Assembly (NCBI GenBank): GCA_964552795.1
Contig: CAZKIO010000001.1
Location: 124,001 to 188,000 of the forward strand
Origin: JAEUHZ01 sp964552795
Lineage (GTDB): Bacteria > Planctomycetota > UBA1135 > GCA-002686595
Direction of reading: 5' to 3'
Length of the DNA: 64,000 nt
In this document: positions 46,516 to 55,777 of the stretch, one piece after another
How positions within the stretch are numbered: position 1 is the stretch's first letter
Layout: each line of letters starts with the position of its first letter
The notes under the pieces: generated by a model
Databases searched by the model: none
Seen by the model: only the letters and a program-made list of their open reading frames with translations
What the model was told of the DNA's origin: nothing
Program-made: the position numbers and the translations under genes

Positions 46516-46791
46516 CTACGTCACCGGTGGTTGCGCAACCATCTCCTGCACGTAGGCGGAGACATGCCGTGCGCGGAAGTCCTCATCCGACTCGCCAGGG
46601 TTCCGGGTCGTGGACTTCGATTGATCGCCGGCGCTCGACGCCCACGTCGTCGTGAGCTTGTTTCCCGAGGGAGTCGCCGAGAGGACGGCGTCGTCGTGCC
46701 GTTCGACCCACTGGCGAACACTCTCGGGAGGCTCGTGGTCTGTGGAGATCGGATCAGTCGTCGTGCCTGTCGTCTTGATCGGCTTGGCCAT
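46516..46791 (-). CDS. Small hydrophilic protein at the end of the kinase operon
   Basis: 91 residues, rich in Thr/Ser/Asp, no domain recognised (PESVRQWVERHDDAVL in the middle). The start overlaps the kinase gene by 38 bases and has AAGGAG upstream on its strand. Possibly a kinase substrate, given its many Thr, which is speculation. Confidence 0.55.
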   Translation of the reverse strand: MAKPIKTTGTTTDPISTDHEPPESVRQWVERHDDAVLSATPSGNKLTTTWASSAGDQSKSTTRNPGESDEDFRARHVSAYVQEMVAQPPVT

Positions 46792-48166
46792 GCGGGCGTT
46801 CCTCTCCTTCCGCGGAAGTCTCGTTCACCGGAGTCGGATCGTCGGGCAGAAGCGACTCCTGGTACCGGATGAGGTGGCGCATCGGCGTGTTCGCCGGTGG
46901 CCTCCCGGTCTCGTGGTCATACACCGTGGCGGCACTCGGGGCCGCCTTCACGGGCCGTGCCCTTGGTGCGCCTGCGATCCACAGCGCCGCCACTACAACC
47001 ATGGCAACAGCCGGCACCCACGGATGGCGTCGCAGGAAACTCCGCGCACGCACCCCGACGAACCAGGTCCAGTTCGTCATCACCCGGCCCCCTTCGAGGA
47101 ACTCCCGCAGGTCGCCCGCGAGAGCGCCGGCCGTGGCGTAGCGCGACTCGATGTCCTTGCTGAGCGCCTTCTGGCAGATCCTGGACAGCGGCCGGGGAAT
47201 CTCCGGGTCGAGCTTGTGAGGCGCCGGCGGCACTGCGTGCACGATCTCCTCCAGTACGGCTTGCGTGTTGTTCGCCGCCGAGGGGGGTCGGAGTGTCAGG
47301 AGCTCGTAGAGGACTGCGCCAAGGGAGTAGATGTCGGTTCGTGGGTCGACGAGCTTGCCTTGTGCCTGCTCGGGGCTCATGTAGTTCGGCGTGCCGGAGA
47401 GCGAGCCCGTATCCGAGAGCCCTTCCAGCTCGGCGTCCTTGGCGAGGCCGAAGTCGACGAGACGTGGCTCGAGCCGTTCGTCGAGCAGAATGTTGTGGGG
47501 CTTGACGTCGCGGTGGATCACGCCGACCGCATGGCAGGCTTCCAGTCCTCGCGCGATCGCTTCCACGATCCGAGCGGCCTCGCGGGGATCGCGCAGTCTC
47601 GCGCTCACGGACTCGCCGCTGGTGCCGCGTGGATCGCGCTGAAGGTTTTCGAGGTGCGCGTTCAGGCTGCGACCCTGGACAAACTCCAGGACCAGGTACA
47701 GGACGCCGCCCTGCTCGCCGCACGAGAGTACGGACACGACGTTCTGGTGGCGGATCTTCGATGCGGCGAACGCTTCGCGCTCGAAGCGCGTGCGACGCGA
47801 CTCAGATACCGTCAAATGCGGCGCCAGGATCTTGATGGCGACGTCGCGGCCGAGCGAGCGCTGACGGCCCTGGTAGACGACCCCGCTCGCGCCGCGCCCG
47901 ATCTCACGGACCAGCTCGAACTCCCCGAGCATGCAGCCCGTGAAGTCGAAAGAGAGCTTTCGCAGTGGCTGCTCCAGTTCTTCGGGCTGAGGGGGGTCGA
48001 GAAACCCATCGGCGGTCGCGGAGGTCTTGAGCAGCTCACGGACCCCCAGGGCGACGTCGGGGTCGGAGAGCTCCTGCAACGCAAGGAGAGCGTCCCGGCC
48101 GGCCGGCGGAAGATCGCGCACCTGGGAGTAGACGACCTTGATCGCCTGCCAGCGTTCCCGGTTCAC
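46754..48166 (-). CDS. Membrane-anchored serine/threonine protein kinase
   Basis: 470 residues from GTG 48166, whose GTGA overlaps the stop of the sigma gene, with GGAGG six bases before. Kinase domain: glycine loop EIGRGASGVVYQG, VAIK, HRDVKPHN, VDFGLAKD, GTPNYMSPEQ and TDIYSLGAVLYELL. One membrane helix near residue 375 (WVPAVAMVVVAALWIAGA) puts a short ~75-residue tail outside. Such sigma/kinase pairs are typical of planctomycetes; the kinase is thought to control the sigma factor or a shared signal path. Confidence 0.92.
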   Translation of the reverse strand: MNRERWQAIKVVYSQVRDLPPAGRDALLALQELSDPDVALGVRELLKTSATADGFLDPPQPEELEQPLRKLSFDFTGCMLGEFELVREIGRGASGVVYQGRQRSLGRDVAIKILAPHLTVSESRRTRFEREAFAASKIRHQNVVSVLSCGEQGGVLYLVLEFVQGRSLNAHLENLQRDPRGTSGESVSARLRDPREAARIVEAIARGLEACHAVGVIHRDVKPHNILLDERLEPRLVDFGLAKDAELEGLSDTGSLSGTPNYMSPEQAQGKLVDPRTDIYSLGAVLYELLTLRPPSAANNTQAVLEEIVHAVPPAPHKLDPEIPRPLSRICQKALSKDIESRYATAGALAGDLREFLEGGRVMTNWTWFVGVRARSFLRRHPWVPAVAMVVVAALWIAGAPRARPVKAAPSAATVYDHETGRPPANTPMRHLIRYQESLLPDDPTPVNETSAEGEERPHGQADQDDRHDD

Positions 48167-48759
48167 GAGACCTCCTTGTAGAGCCAGGCGCGCGTGGCTT
48201 GCCACTCGCGTTCGAGGGTGCGCTTGGAGATCCGGAGCACTTCGGCGACCTCGTCGACCGTCAGGCCGCCGAAAAAGCGCAGTTCGACGGCCTTCGCCAT
48301 CATCGGATCGAACAGTGCCAGTTCGGTCAGCGCGACATCCAGGGCGATCAGGTCGAAAGACCGACCCTCGTAGGAGATGACGATCTGGTCGAGCGCGGAG
48401 GGCTCATCGATGCTCGTGTGGCTCCGGACGGCCCGCGCGCGGGCGTGGTCGATGAGGACGCTGCGCATCGCGCGGGCGGCCATGCCCATGAAGTGTGCCC
48501 GACCCTGCCACTCGCCAGGTGGCCGTCGGGAGAGCTTCAGGTACGCCTCATTGACGAGGGCAGTGGGCTGCAATGTGTGACCTGCCGGCTGGCCGCGCAT
48601 GTAGCCAGAGGCGAGCGCGTGCAGCTCGGAGTACATGAGCGCGAGGAGCTTTTCGGAAGCCACGGAGTCCCCCTGCCTACAGCGGGCGAAGAGCGTGTCT
48701 GCGTCGGGCGCTGAGTCTTGGGGGGGCAAGCTGGAGTGCGGACCGCGGCTGGCGGCCAT
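48163..48759 (-). CDS. ECF RNA polymerase sigma factor (TIGR02999-like)
   Basis: 198 residues from ATG 48759. Region 2: LMYSELHALASGYMRGQPAGHTLQPTALVNEAYLKL (in several helices), with HFMGMAARAMRSVLIDHAR. Region 4: LRFFGGLTVDEVAEVLRISKRTLEREW. This pattern is that of the ECF group often joined to Ser/Thr kinases in planctomycetes. A longer in-frame start at 48906 adds a Pro-rich stretch and is not favoured. It directs transcription from a set of promoters not visible here. Confidence 0.9.
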   Translation of the reverse strand: MAASRGPHSSLPPQDSAPDADTLFARCRQGDSVASEKLLALMYSELHALASGYMRGQPAGHTLQPTALVNEAYLKLSRRPPGEWQGRAHFMGMAARAMRSVLIDHARARAVRSHTSIDEPSALDQIVISYEGRSFDLIALDVALTELALFDPMMAKAVELRFFGGLTVDEVAEVLRISKRTLEREWQATRAWLYKEVS

Positions 48760-49096
48760 CGAGCAAGGCCGCAAGGGTTTCCGAACGGGCGGGAGCTGGA
48801 GCCCAGTCTTACCCCAGGAACGGCTGAGCGGGGGAGGGACCGCCGAATCCGGGGGGAATCCCACGGGTGCGGTCTGGGTCCAGGGCGCGTCTGGGTTCTG
48901 GAGCAAGGCAATCCTCGGCGTGCGGGTCTGCCCAGGAGAGGGAATCGGCGGGCCACTGCTGCGCCCAGGACTGGGTCAGCGCCGGCCGGTGAAGGCACCG
49001 ATGCAGGATTTGGCGGGACAGGATGCACCCGGCCGTATCCACGGAGGATCGTCGTCGATCTTGAACCGCCCCGCATCGAGTGGAGATCCGGCTCTG
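48760..49096. other. Intergenic region between divergent operons
   Basis: About 337 bases between the sigma factor gene and the lipoprotein gene. No gene. Both operons probably start here; no promoter boxes could be assigned. Confidence 0.4.
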
Positions 49097-49660
49097 ATGA
49101 GACCTCGTGCCCTTCGCCGAACCGCCAGCTCGCTCCTCCTGATCCCGATCGCAGCCTGTGCGAACGACAGGCAAGCGGGGAGCGAGCCGTCCCGCTCACC
49201 AGCAAGCATGCCGCCTCCCTCGGCCGCGCCCGCCTCACTGCCTCGTGTACCCGCGGGATTGAGTCAGGAGGCGATCGAGATCACCGCAGCCCTGGAACAC
49301 CGAGGCGTCGATCCGTGGGCGCGACGGTCGGAACTCGGCGACGCTCTCATGCGCTTTGGGCTGAGCACATCGGCCTCAGAGGACTCCGAGGATTCCATTG
49401 ACTTGGCGCGGCATCTGGCGGCGACAGGTCTGACGAGCGAGGTTTCCTTCCGTACGACGATGCCGGGCGCAACGATCCGGTATCGACTGCTCTGCAAGAG
49501 CGAAGCTGAGACGGCGGCGCTCAAGACGAACGATGCCCTCGAGACGTTGCCGATCGGGCTCTACTTCGTCTGGGCTGAGCGCAATGGCCAGCCCAGCTCG
49601 AAGCATCGATACCGGATCGTCGAGGAGCGCAAGCCGCTGGACATCCCCGAGGATCGCTGA
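49097..49660 (+). CDS. Lipoprotein of unknown function
   Basis: 187 residues with a lipoprotein signal (SLLLIPIAAC, Cys near 21). A Ser/Pro-rich spacer leads to a folded region (VSFRTTMPGATIRYRLLCKSEAE in two strands, then GLYFVWAERNG). It lies 3 bases ahead of the hydrolase gene, thus in one operon with it, and divergent from the sigma/kinase operon. Confidence 0.65.
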   Translation: MRPRALRRTASSLLLIPIAACANDRQAGSEPSRSPASMPPPSAAPASLPRVPAGLSQEAIEITAALEHRGVDPWARRSELGDALMRFGLSTSASEDSEDSIDLARHLAATGLTSEVSFRTTMPGATIRYRLLCKSEAETAALKTNDALETLPIGLYFVWAERNGQPSSKHRYRIVEERKPLDIPEDR

Positions 49661-49663
49661 GCC

Positions 49664-51943
49664 GTGCCGGTGAGTGCAGCAGTGCGGGTTGAGTCACCCG
49701 CAGCGGCGCGAAGCGTGCTGCGCGCTCTGCTCCTCGGTCTCGCGCTCGGCGCCATCGTCCTCCCGCTCTACCTGCATACGCGTGGTCTTGCACCTCCGCT
49801 CTTGCCCGAGTCCGCCTGGGTCGTGGCGGCAGTGGCGCTCCTGTGCTTCCTGCATCGTATGGCCAGGCTGCGGCGCACGAAGACGGCTCGTGCGGCGACC
49901 CGTGCCGTCTTTGGGCTCACCCTGCTCGGTCTCTACGGCATCTGCCTGAAGCACTGGTCTGTCGCGCCACCCGCCCTCCGCGAAGGCGAGCGAGTCCAGA
50001 TCGGGTTTGGGCTTTGGGACTGGTCGCTCACCGAGGCGGCGAGAGACGCGATGGCCGACCCGGCCCTCGAACTCAGGACCGCACAGGACCTGATGCTGGG
50101 CTTTGGGGCCTTCGACGAGTCTGGAGGGAGTCCGGAGCAGATCTGGATGGCCTGGACGATCCTCGCCGCCGGGGTGCTGCTGCTTCTGTTCCTGTTTCTG
50201 GGCAGTGTCCTTGTCCTCAGCGGATTGGCCGGCATGGTCCGCAGGTACAGCGAGCCGCACGCCGCACAGATCGATGATGGTGGTAGCGTCGCCGGCGCGT
50301 GGGTGGACGATTCCACTGCGTCAAGTGCGTACACCTCCGAACACCGCTCCGGCGCCGCTGCGGCGAAGAGGCTCGTCGTCGTCGTGCCAGGGATCACGGG
50401 CAACGTCGACGATTGGATCCCGCTTCTCTCTCGGCTCAAGAAGGAGCCCGCTCTCGATGGGACCGTGTGGCTCGCCTGGGCGCATGGCGCGCGTTGGTAC
50501 AGTGGCAGTACGCTGCACAAGGTCGCGAACCGGCTCAAGTCACGTATCGACGGGCTCTGGACCATCCATCAAGGGTTCGATGAGATCATCTTGATTGGCC
50601 ACAGCACGGGAGGCCTGCTCGTCCGCGACGCCTATCTCCTCGCGGCGGGCATGGATCCGGGATTCGCTCCTGGCTCCCCATGGGCGGAGAGGGTGGCAAG
50701 GATCGCGCTCTTCGCCTCGCCGAACCGTGGCCTTGACCCGGAGAGCAACCGCTGGGTGCGGATCCTTGCGTGGAGTTGCCGTGTCGTGCCGGCACTCCAG
50801 GGCTTCCTCATCAGCAACCTATTGCGGGGATCTCCGTTCATCACGAACCTCAGGATCCAGTGGATCAAGCACTTCGACCGTCTTGGCGAGCGAGCCCCGA
50901 CGATCGTCCAGCTCATTGGCGACCAGGATGAGTTCGTTGACCGGATTCGCGACTGCTCCGACATCGAGCGCTTCCAAGCGGCGCATCACGTCACCGTTCC
51001 GAATGCGGGGCATGGCGACCTTCATGTCCTGCGCGAGGACGAGGGCGAGATCGGGCACTATGAGCTGATCCGCTCTGCCTTGCTCGACCCAGTCCCGGAG
51101 CGATCGGAGCACCGCACGATCCGTGGGGCCGAGGCCGTCTACTTCATTCTGCACGGTATCCGCGCACGAGGTCACTCGACGTGGGTCGAGGATCTGCGGG
51201 AGATGCTCCAGGCGGCGCATCCAGCGGCGAAGGTTGTTACCCCAAGCTATGGCCGACTGTCGGCCTGGCAGTTTGCGATGCCTCTGACGCGACGGCGAAA
51301 CCTCTCGTGGTTCCAGGACCGCTACGCGGAGGAACTGGCAAGCAATCCGCGCGCACAGATCTCGTTCATCGGCCACAGCAACGGCACCTACCTGCTTGGC
51401 CAGAGCCTGAGAGCACTGTCCGGGATGCGTTTCGAGCGCGTTGCGCTGATCGCGAGCGTCTTGCCCAGCGACTTCAAATGGGAAGACTTGTTCCTAGCGG
51501 ACCGAGTTGGCGCGGTCCGCAACGATCGATCCAACCGCGACTTCCCCGTCGCTGTCCTGTGCAGCATCTTGCGAGGGCTGCGGATGAGAGACGTCGGGAC
51601 TGGAGGGTACTTCGGGTTCCCGTCCTGCACCCACGGCAGTTTCCAGGAAGTCTTCTGGCATGACGGCGGCCACAGCGCGGCACTGCGCAAGGAGAGCCTC
51701 CAGGCCGTCGCGGAGTTCGTGGCTCGTGGCGAAAGGCGTGTGCCTCCTGATCTGAGCAAGCAGGGCAGCAACCGCTACGACCTCTACTCCCGCGGTGCGG
51801 GCAAGTTCGCGCTTGTCATGGCGCTCGGCGCGCTCTTCCTTGCTGGGTGGTGGATCGGGTTCGAATCTGGATTCCAGATCGAACGGCTTGCGTGGACGGC
51901 GGGCGCAACCTTGCTCGTGGTCACGATCCTCGACCTGATATGA
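49664..51943 (+). CDS. Membrane protein with two alpha/beta-hydrolase domains
   Basis: 759 residues from GTG 49664. N-terminal membrane helices at ~19-38, 50-64, 82-95 and 166-190. The first hydrolase domain (~236-475) has the oxyanion-type VVVVPGITGN, nucleophile GHSTG (Ser 314), GDQDEF (Asp 420-423 region) and the His in NAGHGD (450). The second (~490-710) has FILHGIRARGH and GHSNG (Ser 572). One or two hydrophobic helices close the protein. Two lipase/esterase-like domains in one chain are unusual. Substrate unknown. Confidence 0.75.
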   Translation: MPVSAAVRVESPAAARSVLRALLLGLALGAIVLPLYLHTRGLAPPLLPESAWVVAAVALLCFLHRMARLRRTKTARAATRAVFGLTLLGLYGICLKHWSVAPPALREGERVQIGFGLWDWSLTEAARDAMADPALELRTAQDLMLGFGAFDESGGSPEQIWMAWTILAAGVLLLLFLFLGSVLVLSGLAGMVRRYSEPHAAQIDDGGSVAGAWVDDSTASSAYTSEHRSGAAAAKRLVVVVPGITGNVDDWIPLLSRLKKEPALDGTVWLAWAHGARWYSGSTLHKVANRLKSRIDGLWTIHQGFDEIILIGHSTGGLLVRDAYLLAAGMDPGFAPGSPWAERVARIALFASPNRGLDPESNRWVRILAWSCRVVPALQGFLISNLLRGSPFITNLRIQWIKHFDRLGERAPTIVQLIGDQDEFVDRIRDCSDIERFQAAHHVTVPNAGHGDLHVLREDEGEIGHYELIRSALLDPVPERSEHRTIRGAEAVYFILHGIRARGHSTWVEDLREMLQAAHPAAKVVTPSYGRLSAWQFAMPLTRRRNLSWFQDRYAEELASNPRAQISFIGHSNGTYLLGQSLRALSGMRFERVALIASVLPSDFKWEDLFLADRVGAVRNDRSNRDFPVAVLCSILRGLRMRDVGTGGYFGFPSCTHGSFQEVFWHDGGHSAALRKESLQAVAEFVARGERRVPPDLSKQGSNRYDLYSRGAGKFALVMALGALFLAGWWIGFESGFQIERLAWTAGATLLVVTILDLI

Positions 51944-51979
51944 ACCTTGAGCCTGCGGGCCTGCCCGCCCCCCGTGACC

Positions 51980-52831
51980 TCACTGCCAGAGCTTCGTTTC
52001 CCGCGTGCGCTCGATGGCATCCTCGAGCTCGTCCGGCAGCTCGCTGAAGAAATCGAGACCGCTGCGCCTCTCGATCTCGTCGACCGAGGCCAGATAGCGC
52101 ACGGCCGGGTCCTTCTGCTTGGCGGTCTGCGGCACGAGGAACGCGATCACCCTCGGCTGGTCCGCCGCGCTGTCGTACCTCACGATGATCTTGAACGTCG
52201 CCTCGGGAACGTGGATGTCCCGATCCGAGATCGTCTTGGGCTTCTTCGGATAGATCGGGCCGTCGATCGTCCACACCCGGCCGTATGTCTTGGCGAACCG
52301 ATTCGCCGTGCGGTCCTCGGCGTCCTCCCAGGGACCGGCGTTCATCGCCTGCTTCTGCGGGACGACGTTGCTCATCAGGTAGGTCTCCTTCTGAGCGTCC
52401 TTGCCGAAGTACGTGAAGATGCCGAACGACGGAGCCATGTGCCCCCGGGAGAACCCAGAGTGATCGTAGTCCCCGTCCGCGATCAGCGCCTGCGTGTCGC
52501 GGTCGATCGTGAATCCCGAGACGCGCTTGTGGCCCTTGTGGATGCTTGCGCTGAACTCGTACGAGTAGCAGACCCAGGCTGGGTTGCGGCGTTTCTCGTC
52601 GTACGCGGCGAGGTAGCCGGCACGCTTCAGCATCGTCCAGGTGGGCGTGCCGCTTGTCGACACCGGATCACCGTAGGGGACCTCGCCGACTTCGGGAGCG
52701 GCCACGCGCTCTGCGACGGCCGTGGGCACGATGTCGGCGGTGGGCACGTTCTCGCGCCGGCTACCCGACTCGGGCGCCGCCACCGTAGAGAGGCCGAGGG
52801 CGAGCGGGACGGCTACGACGGCTCGTCTCAT
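51980..52831 (-). CDS. Secreted DNA/RNA non-specific endonuclease (NUC1 family)
   Basis: 283 residues with a signal peptide (about 1-19). The catalytic motif reads SGFSRGHMAPS (128-136 region) with His 131 as general base; most relatives have DRGH. The metal-binding Asn region follows in YLMSNVVPQ and QAMNAGPW, and later strands (KIIVRYDSAADQPRVIAFLVP) agree. It should degrade nucleic acids outside the cytoplasm. It ends 36 bases from the hydrolase gene, converging with it. Confidence 0.85.
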   Translation of the reverse strand: MRRAVVAVPLALGLSTVAAPESGSRRENVPTADIVPTAVAERVAAPEVGEVPYGDPVSTSGTPTWTMLKRAGYLAAYDEKRRNPAWVCYSYEFSASIHKGHKRVSGFTIDRDTQALIADGDYDHSGFSRGHMAPSFGIFTYFGKDAQKETYLMSNVVPQKQAMNAGPWEDAEDRTANRFAKTYGRVWTIDGPIYPKKPKTISDRDIHVPEATFKIIVRYDSAADQPRVIAFLVPQTAKQKDPAVRYLASVDEIERRSGLDFFSELPDELEDAIERTRETKLWQ

Positions 52832-52834
52832 GGC

Positions 52835-53626
52835 CTACCCAGGCGTGGACGACGCGCGCGGGATCGCCTTCGTCGCGAGGTAGCCGGTGTGGCTGATGCC
52901 AAGGAGCACGTTCATGCCCTCGGTCATCTCCGGGAGCGTACCGATGTAGGCGACGTCGGGATCAGAGAAGACCTGGGCCATCGCGGTCACGTAGACGGCC
53001 GCTGTGAGCAGGGTCATCAGGAGGAGCTGCGTCTTGCCGATGTCCACGGTTGCGAAGCTGCCGGCCTGCTCGCCTTGGATCATGTCCGTCCACTTCGCAT
53101 CTTCGACGCGTGCGTTCACGGCCAAGAGGCCCTCGACGCGAACGCTGTCAGGCTTGCGGCCTGACTTGGCAGCCTCATCCGCGACGGCGGCGAACGCCCG
53201 GATGTCGGTCTTCTCGCGCTGCGTGGACTTGATGACCGGGGAGCCAACCATCGATGCACTCGAGATTCCTGCCAGGAGGAGGAGTCCTGTCGGAATCGAG
53301 ATGTCGAGCGGCTCGCGATCGCCGGCGGCAACGTTCGCCATCACCGCAGCCGCGAACCCACCCAGCAAGATCACGGTCCACAAGGCGGCCTGGACCCGGC
53401 TGAGGCTGACACGGTTGCGGGAGTCGACGAAGACCCCCCAGGGTCCGCGGCCGAGGGCGACTCCGCACACGGCGAAGGCGAGGGCGAACATCCCCAGGGC
53501 GCCCCAGAAGCTGACGAGCCGGTGCTCTGCGCCGAGTTGGCTCGGGAGCACGATTCCCCCGACGACCAAGGCCAGGGATGAGAGGCCCCAGGAGGCCTCG
53601 GCGAGCTGCGAGTGCGGTCGACGCAT
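52835..53626 (-). CDS. Polytopic membrane protein
   Basis: 263 residues from ATG 53626 (an in-frame ATG at 53668 is also possible). Four hydrophobic helices: WGLSSLALVVGGIVLPS, WGALGMFALAFAVCGVALG, VQAALWTVILLGGFAAAVMANVA and LLLMTLLTAAVYVTAM, plus one near residue 125 (IPTGLLLLAGISSASMV). A Lys/Asp-rich loop lies between. No family recognised. It starts the transcription unit that reaches the endonuclease 3 bases downstream, so both may work together. Confidence 0.65.
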   Translation of the reverse strand: MRRPHSQLAEASWGLSSLALVVGGIVLPSQLGAEHRLVSFWGALGMFALAFAVCGVALGRGPWGVFVDSRNRVSLSRVQAALWTVILLGGFAAAVMANVAAGDREPLDISIPTGLLLLAGISSASMVGSPVIKSTQREKTDIRAFAAVADEAAKSGRKPDSVRVEGLLAVNARVEDAKWTDMIQGEQAGSFATVDIGKTQLLLMTLLTAAVYVTAMAQVFSDPDVAYIGTLPEMTEGMNVLLGISHTGYLATKAIPRASSTPG

Positions 53627-54104
53627 GATGACCCGGACCTCTGCCAGAACGATCGAGACCCCCCTCATCCGCCAACATCGTGTTCCCCGCGCGAGGCCGC
53701 GGATGCCCGTCCAAGCGACCAAGAGGGCTGACCGCCAACGCCCCCAGAGCCCGAGGGGGGTCCAGGCATGTCCCCATTGGTGCCCCGTGCTGCTCTGGAG
53801 GTCAGTGCACGGGTCAGGCGAGCGGGGGATCTCCTTGGTCGAGTCACGCAGAGGAAAGACCGCGGCGGGATCGGCGTCACCAGTCCCGCCCAACCGAGCG
53901 GCGCGCTATCCTGATCCAGCCACTCCGTGTAGGCGCCGCGCACAGCGAGCATCGCGGCGCCCGGGAAGCACGGGGGCGGTGTTGGGCCGGTGGGGGTGAC
54001 TCCATCGGCCCGTTTTCCCCTCGGAGACGGACCCCTGTCAGGTCCCGAAGGTGGGGCAGGCATGCCAAGCTCACCGTGCCCTGCTTCCCGTGCGGCGAGT
54101 CCTG
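53627..54104. other. Non-coding stretch upstream of the leader copy 1
   Basis: No accepted gene. Bases 53946-53998 resemble 43722-43773, the only other feature seen. Confidence 0.35.
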
Positions 54105-54310
54105 AGCCGCAAATCCCAGGCTCCCTGAGGCAAGAGCCCACTCCGGTGATTCCAGAATCCGTGGCGGATCGAGAGGGGTTCGTACGTTGCTAGGGGCGGT
54201 GTACTCCCGCGCCGACCCCAGGCTCACGCACCCTGACGACATGCGTCGTGTCGTCTTTCCTGCGGACGAGTTGATCCCATGAAGACCAGGCGCCGCTTCT
54301 GCGTCGGGAT
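54105..54310 (+). repeat. Leader copy 1 (duplicated ~205 bp)
   Basis: Aligns to 57901-58112. Both share CGCAA..TCCCAGGCT, the dyad GATTCCAGAATC (54148-54159 here), GCGGTGT.CTCCCGCGCC and the end CCCATGAAGACCA. The dyad may be an operator. This copy leads only into a 64-codon frame. Confidence 0.7.
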
Positions 54311-54473
54311 TCCCTGGCACGCTCCCGACTCCGACCGCCCGTCTGTCCGCAGAGCAGTCGTGCAGGTGCGCTGGTCATTGACCATGAGGGCAGCGGATGG
54401 CCGCGAGCCGTCCAGCGCCGGGCGCTCGGTCCACACAAGCCCTGGGAACCGGATGCAGAAGAAGCCGGAATAG
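54279..54473 (+). pseudogene. Remnant start of a protease-like gene
   Basis: 64 codons beginning KTRRRFCVGIPW, like the KTKRRSHIEIPR start of the metalloprotease at 58078; the rest is not similar. It ends 8 bases before the first gene of the low-GC cassette, as if that cassette replaced the original gene body. Confidence 0.45.
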
Positions 54474-54481
54474 CAGTCCCC

Positions 54482-55777
54482 ATGAGCAAGTCAAAGACAG
54501 CAGCAAAGCGGCGTGCTCATGACATCGCATTTGTGGTGCTGGCAGCAATAGCCCTGTCGATGTCGGTATGCTTATTCAGAGCGCTGTCCGATGAACAGAA
54601 ACAGGATCTACTCAAGGCAACGTGCGTGGCGGAGTGTCCTTGCGAATGCCAGCTACGGAGTACAGACCAGCATGATTGGAGCACTGAGCTCGCGCTAACA
54701 CTCCAGGAGCTTGAGTGCCTGCCCGGGGACTCACTCGCATCGTACAGGAAAAGAATCGATCACCTTGAGCTCTATCGACAGCTGGTCGTCGCCAAGAAAG
54801 AAGCGCAAGAAATCGGCCCGAACGCGAACGAGTCAAGTAGAGCGCGGCACGACCTCGGTAGTCTAATCCTTGGCGTCTACCTACGATCCCTGCCCTACTC
54901 TGTTGGGCTTTCCAAGTCGATACCAACAATCCTACAGGTGGACAGCATCACGAGTCCCAGGGTTAAGGCTCTGATCCTTGCTTTCGCTGCCACGGATGGT
55001 CTTTCGGATGTGGGCCCAGACGTGGTTAGTTCTCCGCCTGAAGAGAAGATGCGTGATGAGCGCCTGGACATGCTGCGACGCGCCCTCAGCATTGATCCAC
55101 ACTGTCTCTACGCACACATAGCAAGCATTGGCATTCGGACAGCAGAGATCGAGAAGTCGGTGCTCTTGCATCGGTCCGCCGATCTCGTCGACCAAGTCCG
55201 GCTGCTAGAAGACGAGCTGCTCGCTGAGTTCTGCGATTGGCTCATCAGCCGCACTCTGGGGCACAGCCGAGAAACCCTACTCGCCGCTCTAGATCCCAGG
55301 CAGGCTTCATTCGGGCCGCAGCGCGTCCTGAGTGACCCGAGACATCGAAGTGCATACTGCATAATTTTTAACAACGTGGTTGACCTAGAGGGAATTCGAT
55401 CCTGCTGTCTTCCGCTAGACCCAAAAGGGGTAAGCATCCTAGAGAGAAACGCCAGTGAGATAGTAGAACATAGTAGGCCTGGCGGCCGCGGAGGAGTCTA
55501 TCAGGTGTCAAGTCTCCTGCACTTGACAATGTCTACAACTCTACAGGAGCTTCGCTGGACTCTGGGCCGAGCTGGCCACACGGAGCTGAGCGCGAAGTGT
55601 GAGGGTGGAGTGCAATCAATCATAAACACCATCTACGGGAGCGCAGGCTCTACGCTCGACGGACGAGAAGCATCGAGGCTGCTGCGTTATCTTCGCAATG
55701 GTAGCCAGCGCCTAGAGGGAGCCTGGTCTATCGCATGGTTTGACGCCGAATGCGCCGCGGCGGCGAGACAGAAATGA
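54482..55777 (+). CDS. Membrane-anchored protein of a two-gene low-GC operon
   Basis: 431 residues. A basic start (SKSKTAAKRRAH) and one membrane helix (~15-33) are followed by a Cys-rich patch (CVAECPCEC) and a long, mostly helical soluble part. No family recognised. Codon use (ATA, CTA, AGG, AGT) and base composition differ from the flanks: a sample line of 60 bases near its end has 57% G+C against 73% in a line from 4021. Its TGA overlaps the next gene's ATG. Probably gained by transfer. Confidence 0.65.
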   Translation: MSKSKTAAKRRAHDIAFVVLAAIALSMSVCLFRALSDEQKQDLLKATCVAECPCECQLRSTDQHDWSTELALTLQELECLPGDSLASYRKRIDHLELYRQLVVAKKEAQEIGPNANESSRARHDLGSLILGVYLRSLPYSVGLSKSIPTILQVDSITSPRVKALILAFAATDGLSDVGPDVVSSPPEEKMRDERLDMLRRALSIDPHCLYAHIASIGIRTAEIEKSVLLHRSADLVDQVRLLEDELLAEFCDWLISRTLGHSRETLLAALDPRQASFGPQRVLSDPRHRSAYCIIFNNVVDLEGIRSCCLPLDPKGVSILERNASEIVEHSRPGGRGGVYQVSSLLHLTMSTTLQELRWTLGRAGHTELSAKCEGGVQSIINTIYGSAGSTLDGREASRLLRYLRNGSQRLEGAWSIAWFDAECAAAARQK

